DNA of 64,000 bases, taken from assembly GCA_039621445.1 (NCBI GenBank), contig CP154956.1, forward strand, positions 52,872,806 to 52,936,805. Direction: 5' to 3'. Origin of the DNA: Euglena gracilis (lineage: Eukaryota > Euglenida > Euglenophyceae > Euglenales). Below are positions 1-11,175 of the stretch, piece by piece. Position numbers and translations under genes: made by a program. The number at the start of each line of letters is the position of its first letter. The first letter of the stretch is position 1. Under the pieces are notes generated by a model. That model was not told the origin of the DNA and did no database searches. It saw nothing but the letters and a program-made list of their open reading frames with translations.

Positions 1-747
1 TTCGCTGCGACCAAGATGTCGTCAAAAGCCAGAGAGGGGACCCCACCCTGGTCAGTCAGGTCTTTGGGCAGGGTTTGATGTCAGGAGGGTGTTTGGGGTG
101 GAGGAGATGGGATGGGCAGGGTGTGCACCTCAAACCCAGGACCCCATCAAAAAAGGTCGCATTGCCTCCGAATTTTTCTGCATTTTTGCCATTTTTTTTG
201 CCCAAAAACTATCCAAAATGGCATTTTCAGCCGGGTGGGGGGGTTTTCGGCCCGGCGCTGTGCAACAGTCCAAAACCAGTCACCCGGACCATGCCACTGT
301 TTAGGTGGGGGGTCCCCCCTGGACCAGGGGGTCTCCCCCCCCCCCCGCCCTTTTGTCGAACCTTGTCTTTGGGTCCACCCAGCAGCTTTCCTTCTCACCC
401 ATTATGGAGCTGTTGAGGTTGTGGTTTTTTTTTTCCACAGTCAAAATACGCATTTTGTTGTTATAAAGTTTCCATTGTTCTTCTGAGGATTGCGTGAAAG
501 TGCCTGGAATTGACATATATCACAACACACCATTGAAAGTCCAACATTTCGCTTCACATCCATTTTATTGATATCATTTGGATTCTTCCTTTAAAAACTC
601 AGGCTTATTGTTATTTTTTTATTTTTACAATTTCATCATTGTTTAGCTACCACATCAGCTGACAGTGGCTTTGGGGAGGCAAATTCTTGCGGAATTCCAT
701 TTCCCCAGGTGTGGCCCCAAAATGGAACCCCCCCCCCCAGTGCCAAA
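1..747. other. low-complexity stretch without a gene
   Basis: I see no supportable gene. The stretch has C and G runs of 8-12, poly-T runs and a more AT-rich part around 540-660. Read on the minus strand, the first 30 bases spell FDDILVA, which resembles an RT catalytic box, but nothing beside it supports an RT and the window edge cuts it. Confidence 0.5.
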
Positions 748-2205
748 CGGTAGACTGGGGGGGGGGGTAGTGGGCAGTTGGCCGCTAGTCGGCCGACTAC
801 CCAATTGGTCGGTAGCTAGTCGGCGAGACGGGAGGGGGGGGGGTAGTGGGTAGTCGGCCGACTAGTCGGCCGACTACCCACTCTGATGTGTTAACGGGTC
901 AAAGCCGCCGACTTTTAAGCCCCCACCCCCGGGAAAAAACTTTTGTCCAAATCACCTCAACACCAGTCAAACTCACCCAAATGGCTCCAGAATCCCCCAA
1001 TCGGGGGTGAACATGCAAAAAAAAATTGAGGGGAAAATGTCCATTTTGGGCCACTTTTGGCAAAAGAACACCTCTCCCCATTGGATTTTCAATATAAGTC
1101 AAAATTTGCACAAAAAGGACTTAGCCCTCCAAGTATATTGCCAACATAGAAGGGATTTTGTTATTTGAGGGGGGGTGCGGGGGCGAAGCCCCCCCCCCCC
1201 TGCCTATGCCAAAGTGAGCCACAAAAACGGCTTAGCCCCCGAGTATGTTGCCAGCACAGAAGGGATTTGCTCGGGTGGAGGGGGGAGTTTTCTGCCTCTC
1301 GTGATGCAGAATGCTTGCATTTCTAAAGGATTTTCATGTAATCCCTGTTTCATCATTGGTTTTTTACCCCTCCGGACCCCCATCATCATGGCCCACCGAC
1401 CCCCACCGACCAAAGATTTCTATCTGGGGGTGTTTATTTAGGTGTAAGACATTTATTTGGTCCCAGCGGACAATTTCCAGGTGATTTGGGCCCGCCACAG
1501 ACCATTTTTATGACCACCGACTAGCCACCGACTAGTTTGCATAGGATTTTCTTCATGGGGGGGGGGCTTAAAAGTCGGCGGTTTGGACCCGTTAGTGCAT
1601 TAGAGTGGGTATTTTGCCGACTAGTCGGCCGACTACTGGCAGTGGCTGAAAACTCCCCCCCCCTAGGGCCGCATTTTTCGGACCATTTCAGGGGGGGGGA
1701 TTTCGGACCCCTGGGAGCTTAAGCCCCGGCCGTGTCACAGAGAACCATGGAATCTGAACCTAAGATGGACATAGCACCTGTTGGTGCACGAAACTCAAAT
1801 ATGGCTGTTTGTTGAAGACCATTTTGCATTGGACTACAACATTTGTTTCATGATGGTTCACAAGGACAAAAAATCGCTACCACAGCATGTATAAAAAAGG
1901 AATTCCTTCCAAAAAGCCCTTGCCTTGCGCCTTTGTTGACTTTTTTTTGGAGGGGGGACCGGGCTTTTTCAAGGGGAGGGGAAATTTTCGGACCCCTGGA
2001 AGCATAAGGTAGAACTGCCAAAATCTGGCCGATTTGAGGGGGAGGGGGAATTTTCGGGGGGGAAGTTTTCAGCCACTGCCAGTACCCACTACCCCCCCCA
2101 CCCCATCTCGCCGACTAGTTACCGACCAGGCCTAGTCAACCGACCAATTGGGTAGTCGGCCGACTAGTTGGCCGACTACCCACTACCCCCCCCCCCAGTC
2201 TACCG
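748..2205. mobile_element. large inverted-repeat element with CGGTAGACTG termini
   Basis: Both ends carry the same terminal sequence in inverted orientation, CGGTAGACTG followed by a G run and GTAGTGGG. Inside each end are repeated blocks of the self-complementary motif TAGTCGGCCGACTA. The right arm (about 1470-2205, reversed) matches a second copy near 62185-62470, including the words CGGGTC, CCGCCGACTTTTAA and CTAGTCGGTGG. There is no ORF of coding character. I found no clear target duplication. It is probably a non-autonomous DNA transposon or foldback element. Confidence 0.6.
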
Positions 2206-3519
2206 CCATGCCCCCCCCCCCTGTGGATCAGCCGACAGGGGGGTGACGGTGCTGGCTTCCCCCTGCATTTGCATCCAACCACAGGAATGGGTCAGGCAGC
2301 AGGCTTTTCTTTCAACCAAGATGTTTTTCTGCCATCTGTGATGACGACTCTCTGGCTCCGATGTACCTTCACAGCCACCCAGACATCATTGTTGCAATCA
2401 TGGAAGCCGTGCAAGGGAAGGATTTGGTCTGATTCAGTTTGGGCAGCCTTTGTTTCCTAACCCCCCTTTTATAATTGCAACGCAATCAATTCCGCAAAAC
2501 GTGCTTGAAACAGCATGCAACTAACCAAACGGAGGCTGTTTTATTTACAGACTGGTGCAGGATACCTCAGGTAACCGGGGGAGAAAAAAATGTATTTTGA
2601 ATGTATTCAACGGAAATTATTTCTAAAAGAAACTGATACAGTCCAACAAGTTGGAAACAGGACGGAGGTATCATACTTCTTTGAGGAAAATGGACAAAGG
2701 AGAGACTCCAAGGGCGAAGCAAAAAAAAAGGTGTTTTGAGGACTCACAAACATGAAAACCTGGGGTGCACCTGTCGAAGGTTTTGCAGACCTGACCAGAA
2801 GGTTTGGAGGGCAAACAAGTGCTTTGTCCTTGGTATTTTCGTGCCGTGAAGATTTCCTCTCATCGAATCATCGAAGAAAAACAAAGCATAAAGGCCGACG
2901 GTGGCCATCAACAAGGAACAGGGGAGGGTCCCATGGGACCCCCCTCCCCCGTCGAGTTGCGAACTCAACCGGACCAGTTGAGTTCGGGGGGGGGGGGTCC
3001 GGGGTCTGGATTGGCCAGGACCAGGTACAGGGGGGGGGGGGGGCGGGGGGAGGCTCGGGACCCCCCCTGTCGAGCTCCGAACTCAACCAAACAAGTGGGG
3101 GGTGGTTTGGGACCCAAACTCGACTGTCTAGCCTCCCAAGGGCGTTGTTCGGTTTGTGTTTCCACCTCCACCGCCGCTTGCGTTATGAGCCTTTTGTACC
3201 CTGGCCACATTTCCCTCAGTCGAGTTCCTCATCAACAACTGCCCCCGTACGCACCCCCACTGTCCAGTATGCTTCTGCTCCAGGACACGAGGGGGCAGTT
3301 GTTGATGAGTGGGACTCAGACGACGGGGGCCCACAGTTTCTCCAGCCACACGGCCAGCAGCACTCTGCGCGATTTTAAAAGTAATAAAAGTATTTTGTCC
3401 CATCATTCCTTAAATTTTTTTATTTGGTTCGGGGAAGGTTGCCAGATGCTTTTTTTTCCCTTCAGAAAATACCTGTACATTTTTTGGCACTCCTCCGACT
3501 TTGGCCCAGCTTAGTTTCA
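2206..3519. other. no confident gene; G/C tracts and one hairpin
   Basis: Overlapping plus-strand ORFs (2752-3378 and 2804-3514) are rich in G, P and S because they run over G and C tracts, and they show no domain. Repeats of the half-palindrome GAGTTCGGAACTC-like sequence occur at 2950-3090. I do not support a gene here. Confidence 0.45.
3224..3312. repeat. inverted repeat (hairpin)
   Basis: The sequence CTCATCAACAACTGCCCCC is followed about 40 bases later by its reverse complement, giving an arm of about 19-22 bp. It could form a cruciform or an RNA hairpin. No function is apparent. Confidence 0.7.
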
Positions 3520-3661
3520 GATGGGGTGCGATTTCCTCACTGGCCGGTTTCCCACGAGTCCGAGACACCTCCGTCTCCACATTTTGCCCTGGCGAGGCCA
3601 GATCTTTGAATTAGTGGGGCAAGGGCGTTTTCTGAACCTGCTTGGGTGCCCAGTCTTTGGG
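3520..3661 (-). pseudogene. remnant of a DIRS recombinase 3' end plus internal complementary region
   Basis: Read on the minus strand, this piece matches the tail of the DIRS recombinase gene and the adjacent internal complementary region of element A (compare 4255-4430), with many substitutions. It abuts the left terminal repeat of DIRS-B at about 3662. It is too diverged to encode anything and is probably a leftover of an older insertion. Confidence 0.4.
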
Positions 3662-3943
3662 GCACCTCGGGCTCCGTACTTTTCCCTTGTGAGGCCATGT
3701 CCCGCACCCCGGCGGTACTTTTTGGATTGTTTGGTGTGCTTGGTCCCGCTCAGCGCATTTTTTTCGCCAGACAGCTCCGGCTCCGCACAAGACCCCGTGG
3801 GTCCTGCTCTTCTTTCCGGCTGTTGTTTGTGTTTTTGGTGTAGGCTGTGGGGTTTCTTTCTGCTTTTCTTTGCGGGAGTAGGCGGATCATAGCGTCCTTT
3901 TGGCACGGAGCTGCAACCAAAGTATTCAAGCCGATCATGCAAA

Positions 3944-5770
3944 CTACACACCTGCAAGACTCGTACTCCCTCGAGGAAGACCGAGAAGGGAGGAAGGGCC
4001 ACCGAGGGCGAAGCCCAAAGACATTGTGAGGCCATGCCTTGCTCGCCGGCGGTTTGTTGTGATTGTTTTGGTGCGCTGGGTTAGGAGGTCCCGCTTAGTG
4101 CCGCCTCGCCGGAGTTGGCTGCATTGTCTCCGACGTGGCGACCGTGGCGCTGTTTCTTTGCCTGGGGGGGCTCCCCCCCACCTCCCCCCCTGGCCCCCAT
4201 CTTCTGCTCGAGGGCGTTTGAAGACAAATTTTCTTATATGGGTGGGGGGGTCGGGCTCACAATGTCTTTGTGCTTCGCCCTCGGTGTCCCCTCGTCCCTT
4301 CTCGGTCTTCCTCGAGGGAGTACGAGACACCTCGGGCTCCGCACTTTGCCATTGTGAGGCCAGATTGTGCACTGAAAAAAGGGGGGCCAGGGCATCCTCC
4401 AAATAACCTTGGGCACCAAGTCTTTGATAATGGGCTGTGAAAGCCTCCACCCCCTTCCATTGACCAATTTCACAAACTTCTTGGGCAGAAAGGCCCAATT
4501 TTTTTAGCAAACCAACCCCTGCCCCTCTGGTGCAGTGGGGTCCCCAAACCTGGGGGGGTACCCCCTGTTTGGTCAAAAAGTCTTTGGTGATAGAAGCAAT
4601 GGTATCTGCCTTAATGGCTCTGTTGGGGGGTTTTAACGTAATTAAAAGGGGGCCCCCAGGTTTCATAAAGAAACGTGTTGCTGCCACATAAAACAACATC
4701 AAATGAAAGGGGCTGATTTGGGGGCACTGGGGAATGGAGACAACTCGCTCCCACTTGTGGAGTTTTTGACCTTTACCTTTAATTTTGATGTAGGGTGCCC
4801 CCCCCAACACACTGGTGGTTCTTTGGACCTGTGCCAAATCAGAACTTCTGTATAAACAGAGGATTCGTGAACAGAAAATGAGTTGTGTACGCAATGTACA
4901 TATATCAGAGGGCAGGGGGGACTGTGCCAGCCCCAGGAGGATTGGGAGGGGATCCCAGAATGCACCATATTTCTCCAGGTTTTGGTTCCAAAGCCTTTTG
5001 TAAGGTGCCAACATGGCATGGAACCTCAGGCCCCCAAAGCCAGGGATCAATAGCATAGCACTGTATGCAGTGCGTGCTTGGGCCTTTGAAAATTGGAACA
5101 GTTGAATTAAAGCGTCAACCACTTGGTCAGTGGTGGCTTCAGGGGGGGGTACCCCCATTTTGTCCAAAATTACCCATAAAAGCGTAAAGGCACTTTGGTA
5201 CCTTTTCAAACTGGGGTTTCTTCCCAGGAAATCTGTAATGGTTGAATTTTGTATTTGTTTCCCCTCCAAAATTTGCCTGAGCAAATCATGCAAAGGAGGG
5301 GCCACCTGGGGGGTGGCATTCTTTCCCCCTTGCAATTGGTGAACATACCCATGTAGGGGGTGATTTTCAGGCAGGGGGTCCCTGGAACTTTCATTTTTAT
5401 TAACTGGGGCCACCATGTGGCTGAATCCCAGTAGGGGGTGACCATCAAAACTTTGGCCTGTGGAAACATTTTTAATCTGGGGAGAAATTTTTGGATTACA
5501 GACCAGGGGGGGTTTGCATAAAGATCCCCCATGTTGTCCAGTGGACATTGTAATGCATCCACTGCTGTGGCTCCCCAGTGGGGCCACCTGGCCACAAATT
5601 GTGGCAGTTTTTTGTTGCCTGGTGAGGCAAAAAGGTCTGTTTTTAGGCTGATGTAATTTTTGAACTGCTGTCTCAGCCACTGAAAAAGTTGGGGGTTCAG
5701 TGAGTAATCCCCCCTGTCCATTTCCCACCTGCTTATGGGGTCTGCCAGGCAGTCTTTGGAGGGGACCCAC
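3944..5770 (-). CDS. DIRS tyrosine recombinase (intact 608-codon frame)
   Basis: This enzyme would integrate the circular DNA copy of DIRS-A. The frame is uninterrupted over 608 codons. The catalytic set of the family is visible: an Arg in LYRSSDL (about residue 308), HCTR as the HxxR box (about 411-414) and the nucleophile Tyr in AHYQRLG (about 447). The first 170 or so residues overlap the RNase H/Dam-like frame of the upstream gene, as is usual for DIRS, so the true start may be further in. The last 150 residues are read through the internal complementary region and the right terminal repeat and are Arg/Pro-rich; they are unlikely to be catalytic. It is the best-preserved recombinase of the four DIRS copies. 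Confidence 0.85.
   Translation of the reverse strand: MGPLQRLPGRPHKQVGNGQGGLLTEPPTFSVAETAVQKLHQPKNRPFCLTRQQKTATICGQVAPLGSHSSGCITMSTGQHGGSLCKPPLVCNPKISPQIKNVSTGQSFDGHPLLGFSHMVAPVNKNESSRDPLPENHPLHGYVHQLQGGKNATPQVAPPLHDLLRQILEGKQIQNSTITDFLGRNPSLKRYQSAFTLLWVILDKMGVPPPEATTDQVVDALIQLFQFSKAQARTAYSAMLLIPGFGGLRFHAMLAPYKRLWNQNLEKYGAFWDPLPILLGLAQSPLPSDICTLRTQLIFCSRILCLYRSSDLAQVQRTTSVLGGAPYIKIKGKGQKLHKWERVVSIPQCPQISPFHLMLFYVAATRFFMKPGGPLLITLKPPNRAIKADTIASITKDFLTKQGVPPQVWGPHCTRGAGVGLLKKLGLSAQEVCEIGQWKGVEAFTAHYQRLGAQGYLEDALAPLFSVHNLASQWQSAEPEVSRTPSRKTEKGRGDTEGEAQRHCEPDPPTHIRKFVFKRPRAEDGGQGGRWGGAPPGKETAPRSPRRRQCSQLRRGGTKRDLLTQRTKTITTNRRRARHGLTMSLGFALGGPSSLLGLPRGSTSLAGV
3960..4121 (-). repeat. right inverted terminal repeat of DIRS-A
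   Basis: The inner part (about 4035-4121) is the reverse complement of 8641-8735. The outermost part, beginning TCGTACTCCCTCGAGG, is specific to this end and is copied in the internal complementary region. Confidence 0.9.
4255..4362 (-). repeat. internal complementary region of DIRS-A
   Basis: The segment joins two words end to end: the outer tip of the right repeat (CTCGAGGGAGTACGA) and the outer tip of the left repeat (CACCTCGGGCTCCGCAC). This is the arrangement known from DIRS-1, where the region serves as template to complete and join the element ends. Confidence 0.88.
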
Positions 5771-7145
5771 TTTCTTGCAGGTTTATGTTGTGTTCCATGC
5801 ACCATTTGAAGAAGGGTCTTAGCATGGAATTGAAAGGGTCCTTTCTGCCCCCCCCTTTTGTTAAGTAATAGTAAATTACTTGATTGTCCACGGATAGGAC
5901 ACAGTTTCCCCTGGCTGGCTGATGCTTTGTACTGTGCTTATTGCTGCACTTAATTCTTTGACATTTATGTGCAAAATGGAGTTTTCCCTCCAAAATTCTT
6001 GTACAATTTTGCCTGTTCGAATGTCCAGCCCCCCCAGGCATGGGTACTGCTGTCTGAGTGCAACTCCCTGGTTGCATTTTGAGGGAAGGGTCTGCCCCCC
6101 CAGGTGTCCAGCAGAATTTTTATTTCCTTTAATTGGTCCTTTATTCTTTGGGAAATGGGATGTTTTGAGTCCCAGGGGGCTGTGGAATTTTCCACCAAAA
6201 ATTTTGCCAGGGCATCCGTAAAGGCCCTTAGAAAGGGCAGGGCCATTAGATTGCATCTGATTTGGCCCAAAATGGAAGCCAGTTGCCTTTTTGACATGTA
6301 ATCTTTTTTCACGATTTTTCCCAGCTCCTTTTTTACTGTTTTTATTTTCTGGGGGGTACCTGTAATTTTCCCTCTTGGAAGTTTAGCTGAAAGCCAAGAT
6401 GATTGACGATTTGGGTGGGCTGCAGGGTGGACTTTTTCACATTTATTTTGAATCCTGATTTGATTAAATCCCTGACCACTGTGTTCAGGTGATTTTGTAA
6501 GATGAGTTTTGTTGGGGCCACCAGTAAAATGTCGTCCAGGTAAATAAATACCTGGATGCCCCTTTTTCTCCACAGTTTTCCGAATGTCTTCATTACTGAC
6601 ATGAAAATTTGGGGCATTACATTCAGGCCAAAACAGCCTGCCTGGAATTCCCAGGTCTGCCCTCCCACCTGATGCCTTAAAAATGGCCTTAGGCCTGGAC
6701 TTACTGGAATATGAAAATAGGCATCCTTCAGGTCTATTTTTGCAGCCCAGTGGCCTTTTTCCAAAACTGGAAAAATGTGCTGGATGTGATCCAGCTTGAA
6801 AGGTTTCACTTGGAACCTTTGATTTATTTCCCTGCAATCGCTTATTAATCTCCATTTTGTCTGTCCCCCCTCTGGTTTTGAAATCAGAAACCAGGGGATC
6901 AGGTGCTGGGTGGTTGAATCCCTCACCCTCTTTATGGATCCAGATTTTTCGTAATCCAGCAGTATTTTTTCTGCTTGGGGTAAGTTCAAATTTTCCCTGA
7001 TTTTTGGGTGGGTGGATAATTTGGTGGGCTGACCCAGGGGAGTTGAATGCCATCCCTGATGAGTTGACATGTTGTTGGGGGGGCATTTTTTGCCCACCAT
7101 TTCAAGCTTTTTTGCAGCCTTTGATGGAGGGGGGTGTCTCCCCAT
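5206..7145 (-). pseudogene. DIRS-A reverse transcriptase, RNase H and Dam-like domain, frameshifted
   Basis: Reading from 7145, a RT domain runs to about 6342: motif A IDLKDAYFHIPV, then GCFGLNVMPQIFM, then the catalytic box YLDDILLVA. The frame is lost at about 6350, in a C run. RNase H continues in the next frame with LHSDSSTHAWGG, and a G run near 6035 shifts it again. VDNQVIYYYL follows in a third frame. WVPSKDCLADPISRW marks the RNase H end. After it comes a Dam-like stretch containing DLFASPGNKKLPQF and LYANPPWSVI, a module known from DIRS elements. The shifts fall in homopolymers when compared with DIRS-C, so some could be sequencing artefacts. The start is placed at the ATG at 7145, but upstream residues shared with C (for example SMEEKWGDTPL) suggest translation begins further upstream. 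Confidence 0.85.
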
Positions 7146-7332
7146 TTTTCTTCCATGGAATTTATTTCCTGGATAAGATGATTTTGGGGGGCTGGGCTGG
7201 AGATGTTGGACATTTTAGGCTTTTTTGCAGCCTTTGATGGAGGGGGGTGTCTCCCCATATTTCCTCCATTGAATTTATTTTCTGGGTAAGATGATTCTGG
7301 GGGGGCTGGGCTGGGGGTGTTGGGCATTGCAC
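7107..7332. repeat. 113-bp tandem duplication inside DIRS-A
   Basis: Two adjacent copies of about 113 bp, each containing TTTGCAGCCTTTGATGGAGG and a TAAGATGATT block, with several differences. DIRS-C has the segment once. The duplication adds a second copy of the stretch before RT. Confidence 0.8.
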
Positions 7333-8482
7333 CCCTAGGTCCCCTAGGGCTTGGGCCCTTGTAAAAGGAAATTTTTTCTGGGGGGATGTGCATGCACTCT
7401 CTCCCTCTCTGCTCACCTCTCTGGAGGATCTTGTTGTTGGAAGACATACCATAGGGCTTAATGCCCCTGTTTGGCCTATCTGGTCTTCTCCATGTTGATG
7501 TGGTTGGTTGACATACCATAGGGGGGCCTCTGTGGGTCCCCCCCTTGATTGATTGATCGGGAATTGAGAAATAAACATTGGAGGGGTTTCTGCCCCTCCC
7601 TCCAAAAGGGCCACTGTGGGTCCCTTTGCCCCTGGGGGCTGGGTCCTTGAAAGGGCCACTGTGGGTCCCTTTTCCTCCTGGGGCTGGGTCATTGAAAGGG
7701 CCACTGTGGGTCCCTTTATCCCCCATTGTTGGCAGAGGGCCACTGTGGGTCCCTCATATAATTTCTCCAGCAGCATCCTTAGCTTCTTGGTGGCCACTGT
7801 GGGTCCACCCTGCTGGTTCCTTAGCTTCTTGGTGGCCACTGTGGGTCCACCCTGCTGGTCTCCAAGGTTTCCATGTATAAATTTTTTTCCATAATCCATC
7901 TTGTGGTCTTCCAGCCCTTGATTTCTTCTTGGCCTCCAACCCCATTGGAAATCTGGGGGGGCTGCTGTGGCCCCCCCTTGTCCCCTTGAGAGGGGCTGTT
8001 GTGATAGATGAATGGGGGGGGTTGGACAGACCTTTTCTGCCCCTTCCTGAGGGGATTTGCTTGTGAAACTGGCCCCCATGGCCCCTGTGGTGTTGACCTC
8101 CTTGGCCTTGATTCCATCTCCCCATCTTCTGGCCAATTGGTGCCCAGGCTGGTGGGCGCCTTTGGGGGAGATGCCCCTGATGTGTGTGCTTTGAAGGTCC
8201 AATTGTGCAGCATTTGGGGCCCCCATGGCCCAGTCTTTGCCCACCAAGGGCTGGGGCTGGCTTCTGTCTTCTGGGCCTTCTGGCCACAGTGGTCCAAGGA
8301 CCGTGGCCGTCACTGGGGGAGGTTTTTGGCTGTGAAATTTCTGGGGTGGGGGGCTGGGTGGGAATAACGGCCACGGTTTGCCACGTGTTGACCGCATCTC
8401 CAAGGTCTCCAGCTGCTGCGGCCACTCCTCCAGGACGCCCGTGGCCATATAATTCCAAATTCTTCTCCACTGCGTTGCTCAT
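7162..8482 (-). pseudogene. DIRS-A ORF1 (gag-like), broken
   Basis: From the ATG at 8482 a frame of 242 codons runs to 7754 and matches the start of ORF1 in DIRS-C (shared words such as SDGHGPW/SDGHGHW and GQGGQ..GGQFHKQ). It is rich in Gly, Gln, Pro, Arg and His, as expected for an RNA-binding gag-like protein; no zinc knuckle is seen. A second frame (7162-8448) carries the rest, including six or more copies of GPTVAL/GPTVAT. The last part runs into the segment upstream of RT. Whether ORF1 is separate from RT cannot be decided because both copies are damaged. Confidence 0.6.
7606..7858. repeat. short tandem-like repeat coding GPTVA units
   Basis: GGGCCACTGTGGGTCC or a close variant (GTGGCCACTGTGGGTCC in two copies) recurs six times at spacings of about 40-50 bases. 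On the coding strand it yields GPTVAL or GPTVAT in ORF1. It is absent in this form from DIRS-C, so it expanded in this copy or its sublineage. Confidence 0.75.
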
Positions 8483-8640
8483 CGAAGTCGAATTTGAAAT
8501 TTGACAATTGAATTCTCAATTGATTTTCGTCTGGTTCGTGTTCTTCTGGATATTGAATTGATATTGACTTCTTTTCTCAGTTCTTCCTCGTTCGTGAACT
8601 CTGTTCCTTTCTTCTGGGTGTCGAAGGGCAAGTTAAGAAT

Positions 8641-8766
8641 CAGCCAACTCCGGCGAAAAAAGGCACTAAGCGGGACCTCCTAACCCAGCGCACCAAAACA
8701 ATCACAACAAACCGCCGGCGAGCAAGGCATGGCCTCACAATGGCAAAGTGCGGAGCCCGAGGTGTC
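8641..8766 (-). repeat. left inverted terminal repeat of DIRS-A
   Basis: This is the reverse complement of the right repeat over its inner 95 bp or so. Its outer tip, ending CGGAGCCCGAGGTGTC, is the second half of the internal complementary region at 4255-4362. The neighbouring base 8767 starts sequence assigned to DIRS-B. Confidence 0.88.
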
Positions 8767-8952
8767 GAGACCGACAAAGAGGCCTTCGAAGCGGCGTGGA
8801 GCAGCATTTTCTTACAAGAATCGCTGACAACAGCCTTCCTGCGAGATGCCGACGCTACCGCCGGGATGGCCACGATTGGTTCAGGTCAGAAGTGGGCTGG
8901 AGCTGGGCGGGATACAACCTGATGTGCCCTTGCTGTACGGAAGCTCACTGGA

Positions 8953-11175
8953 GTGGCTATGGTGGAGTCTACCCTACAACCATATATGGCGGCTTACCTC
9001 TCCAGCTTGGCACTCACGAACAACGTGTCGATACCGTCACTGGAGCTAAGCGACAAGGCGTCGGACGTGGCCTTCAAGCTGTACGAGAAGTGGACGACGG
9101 CGACGACGACGACGGCGGAATTGGATCGCGACGAGGAGGCAGCGCGCGCGGCGGAGGAAGCCCAGGACTTCCCCTGGCAGACGGCCGAGGATGCACTGCC
9201 GGGGGACCTGGAGAGGATATGGACACAGGTGCAGTCTGGGGACTTACGATTGGACGTACGAAGTTTGCTGGAACAGATACCCACCTGGAAGACCCTGAAG
9301 CCCAAAGCGGAGGAAAACAACCACCGTCAAGACTGTATGAGTGGGTATGACCGCACCCTGCGTGCAGTCCAGCAGAAGTTCTTGAACATACTGCGTATCT
9401 TGGCAGCGCTGCACTGCACCTTAAAAGGAGCCCCTGAAGACGTATTGGGTTTGAGCCAACAATTATTCGCATACGTGGCTGCCTGTGAAGGAGACATTGT
9501 CAAGGAGAGGAAGAGGAGAAGCATCGCTCAGACCATACAACCAGGAAATGGCCTGTTCACCCCTGAAGACATCAAAATGGCCAAAGCCCAAGCTGGCATC
9601 AACAAAGAGGGTATCAAATCCCCCTTCAAGGGTGAGTTTCCCATGTTACATTTTCCCACCCCCACAGGTGGAAAAGGGTGGAAGTTCAAGCAATGGCCAA
9701 CAGCTTGGCAACCGAGACCATGGCGGTCTGGCCCCAAAGGGAAAGGCAAGTCCAAAGGAGGAAAATGGTTTGCCCAACATCTTGCCAGGAAGTATTGCTC
9801 CTTCCTTTTCAGATCAGAACTCATCAAGTCCCAAAGGGACATTGTGTCCTCCAGAGCTGGGCATTGTGCCACAAAGTCAACCAGCCCTGAGGGGCAGAAG
9901 CCAAGACATCTGCAGGCTGTGGGAAGCTGCATGCTTGAGATCTGTGGAACAGATCACCGAGGTGCTGCTGCTGACAGAGGAGCACTTTCTGGGAGTGCCT
10001 CTGTTTCAGAGGCTTCAGGACCAGCTGCCATGGTGGCAAAAGGTTGCCCCCCCCCCAGGGTGTTGCAACTCATCACACAGGGGATAACCCCCCCTTGGGA
10101 GTCACCCCCCTCCCTCAGCACATGTTCCATTCCAAAATCAAAGGTGGAAATACAAAAGTCAAAAAGCATTTTACAGGACTATTTTCAGGCAGAAGCCATA
10201 AAACCAGTCCCCTGGGAGGGTACCCAAGACACCATCCCTTGGTTTGTAATCTCCAAAAAAAGAGCCTCAGGGAGAAAAACATTGTTTAATCAGCGACTGT
10301 CGCCAACTGAACCAGCATTTTTCCCCACACCCATTCAAACTGGACAACATCCAGGTCATCTTCAGGCACCTGAAAAAAGGACAATGGGGTGCGAAAGTAG
10401 ACTAAAGGACGCCTACTTTCATTTAATGTTGAACCCAGCCCTAAGACCCTACATGAGGATGACTCTGGAAGACACATGCTGGGAATTCCAGGCAGCTTGT
10501 TTTGGTTTAAATGTGCTGCCAGAAAAATTCATGAGTCTAATGAAATGCCTGGAAAAACGTTGGAGGGCCAAAGGCCTTTTGTGTTTTGTGTACCTGGACG
10601 ACATCCTCCTGATAGGAGACAGTCAGAAGCAAGTCAGCAACCACCTGGCCATCATGCTAGCAGATTTACTGCAGGGAGGTTTCAAAATCAACAGCAAGGA
10701 AACAATCCTTCAACCCACCCAAAATCTCCCCCATTTGGGATTCCACCTCAATCTGGCACAGGGAAAATTACAGTTGGGGACAGAAAAACTGAAAATGGTT
10801 CGGAGGGAACTGGGGAAATTAGTCACACACCAGTCCCTCAGTTGCAGGAAGATGGCCTCAATTTTGGGATGCATAAGAAGCTTCTTGGTGGGGCTGCCCT
10901 TCCTCAGGGCATTCACAGACACTTTGGTAGGTTTTGTCAGCCTACAAGAAAAAATTGGCTGGGATCATCAGGTTCCAATCCCAGAGGACGTAAGATCTCA
11001 GCTGCAAGATGTCAGGGAAATTCTGCAGACCTGGGGGGGGAGACCCTTCCCAAGCCCAGCCACCAGACACCTGGAGTCAGACAGTTCAACCTTTGGTTGG
11101 GGAGGCCTGGATCTACAAGCTGGCACCAAATTGCAAGAATTTTGGCGAAATATTCTCATTTACATATCAATGTAA
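8953..11175 (+). pseudogene. DIRS-B gag-like plus reverse transcriptase frame
   Basis: A 740-codon frame joins a gag-like N-terminal part to RT. The N-terminal part is acidic and helical, with a GKGKSKGGKW basic patch near residue 275. RT is recognisable from LKDAYFHLML, CFGLNVLPEKFM and the catalytic box YLDDILLIG. RNase H begins at LESDSSTFGWGG just before the stop. Motif A is damaged: the codon for the catalytic Asp and the following LKDAYF are in different frames, because one C is missing relative to DIRS-C, and a second shift upstream compensates. The reading therefore runs through, but the protein would not be functional. Similarity to A and C is clear but moderate, so this is a separate DIRS family. 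Confidence 0.8.

Larger units (their letters stand above)
3960..8766 (-). mobile_element. DIRS-A: near full-length DIRS-type retrotransposon
   Basis: This is a tyrosine-recombinase retrotransposon with inverted terminal repeats at 8641-8766 (left) and 3960-4121 (right) and an internal complementary region at 4255-4362. The gene order on the minus strand is ORF1, then RT/RNase H with a Dam-like domain, then an overlapping recombinase gene. DIRS elements are known to copy through a circular intermediate and integrate by recombinase without target-site duplication; no duplication is seen here. The recombinase reading frame is intact, but the RT frame is broken several times. Confidence 0.9.

Noticed and set aside
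1-45. RT catalytic box FDDILVA on the minus strand at the window edge
   Set aside because: Only a handful of residues, no flanking RT motifs, and the edge prevents checking.
2752-3514. Protein genes at 2752-3378 and 2804-3514
   Set aside because: They are Gly/Pro/Ser-rich because of G and C tracts, overlap in two frames, and have no motif.
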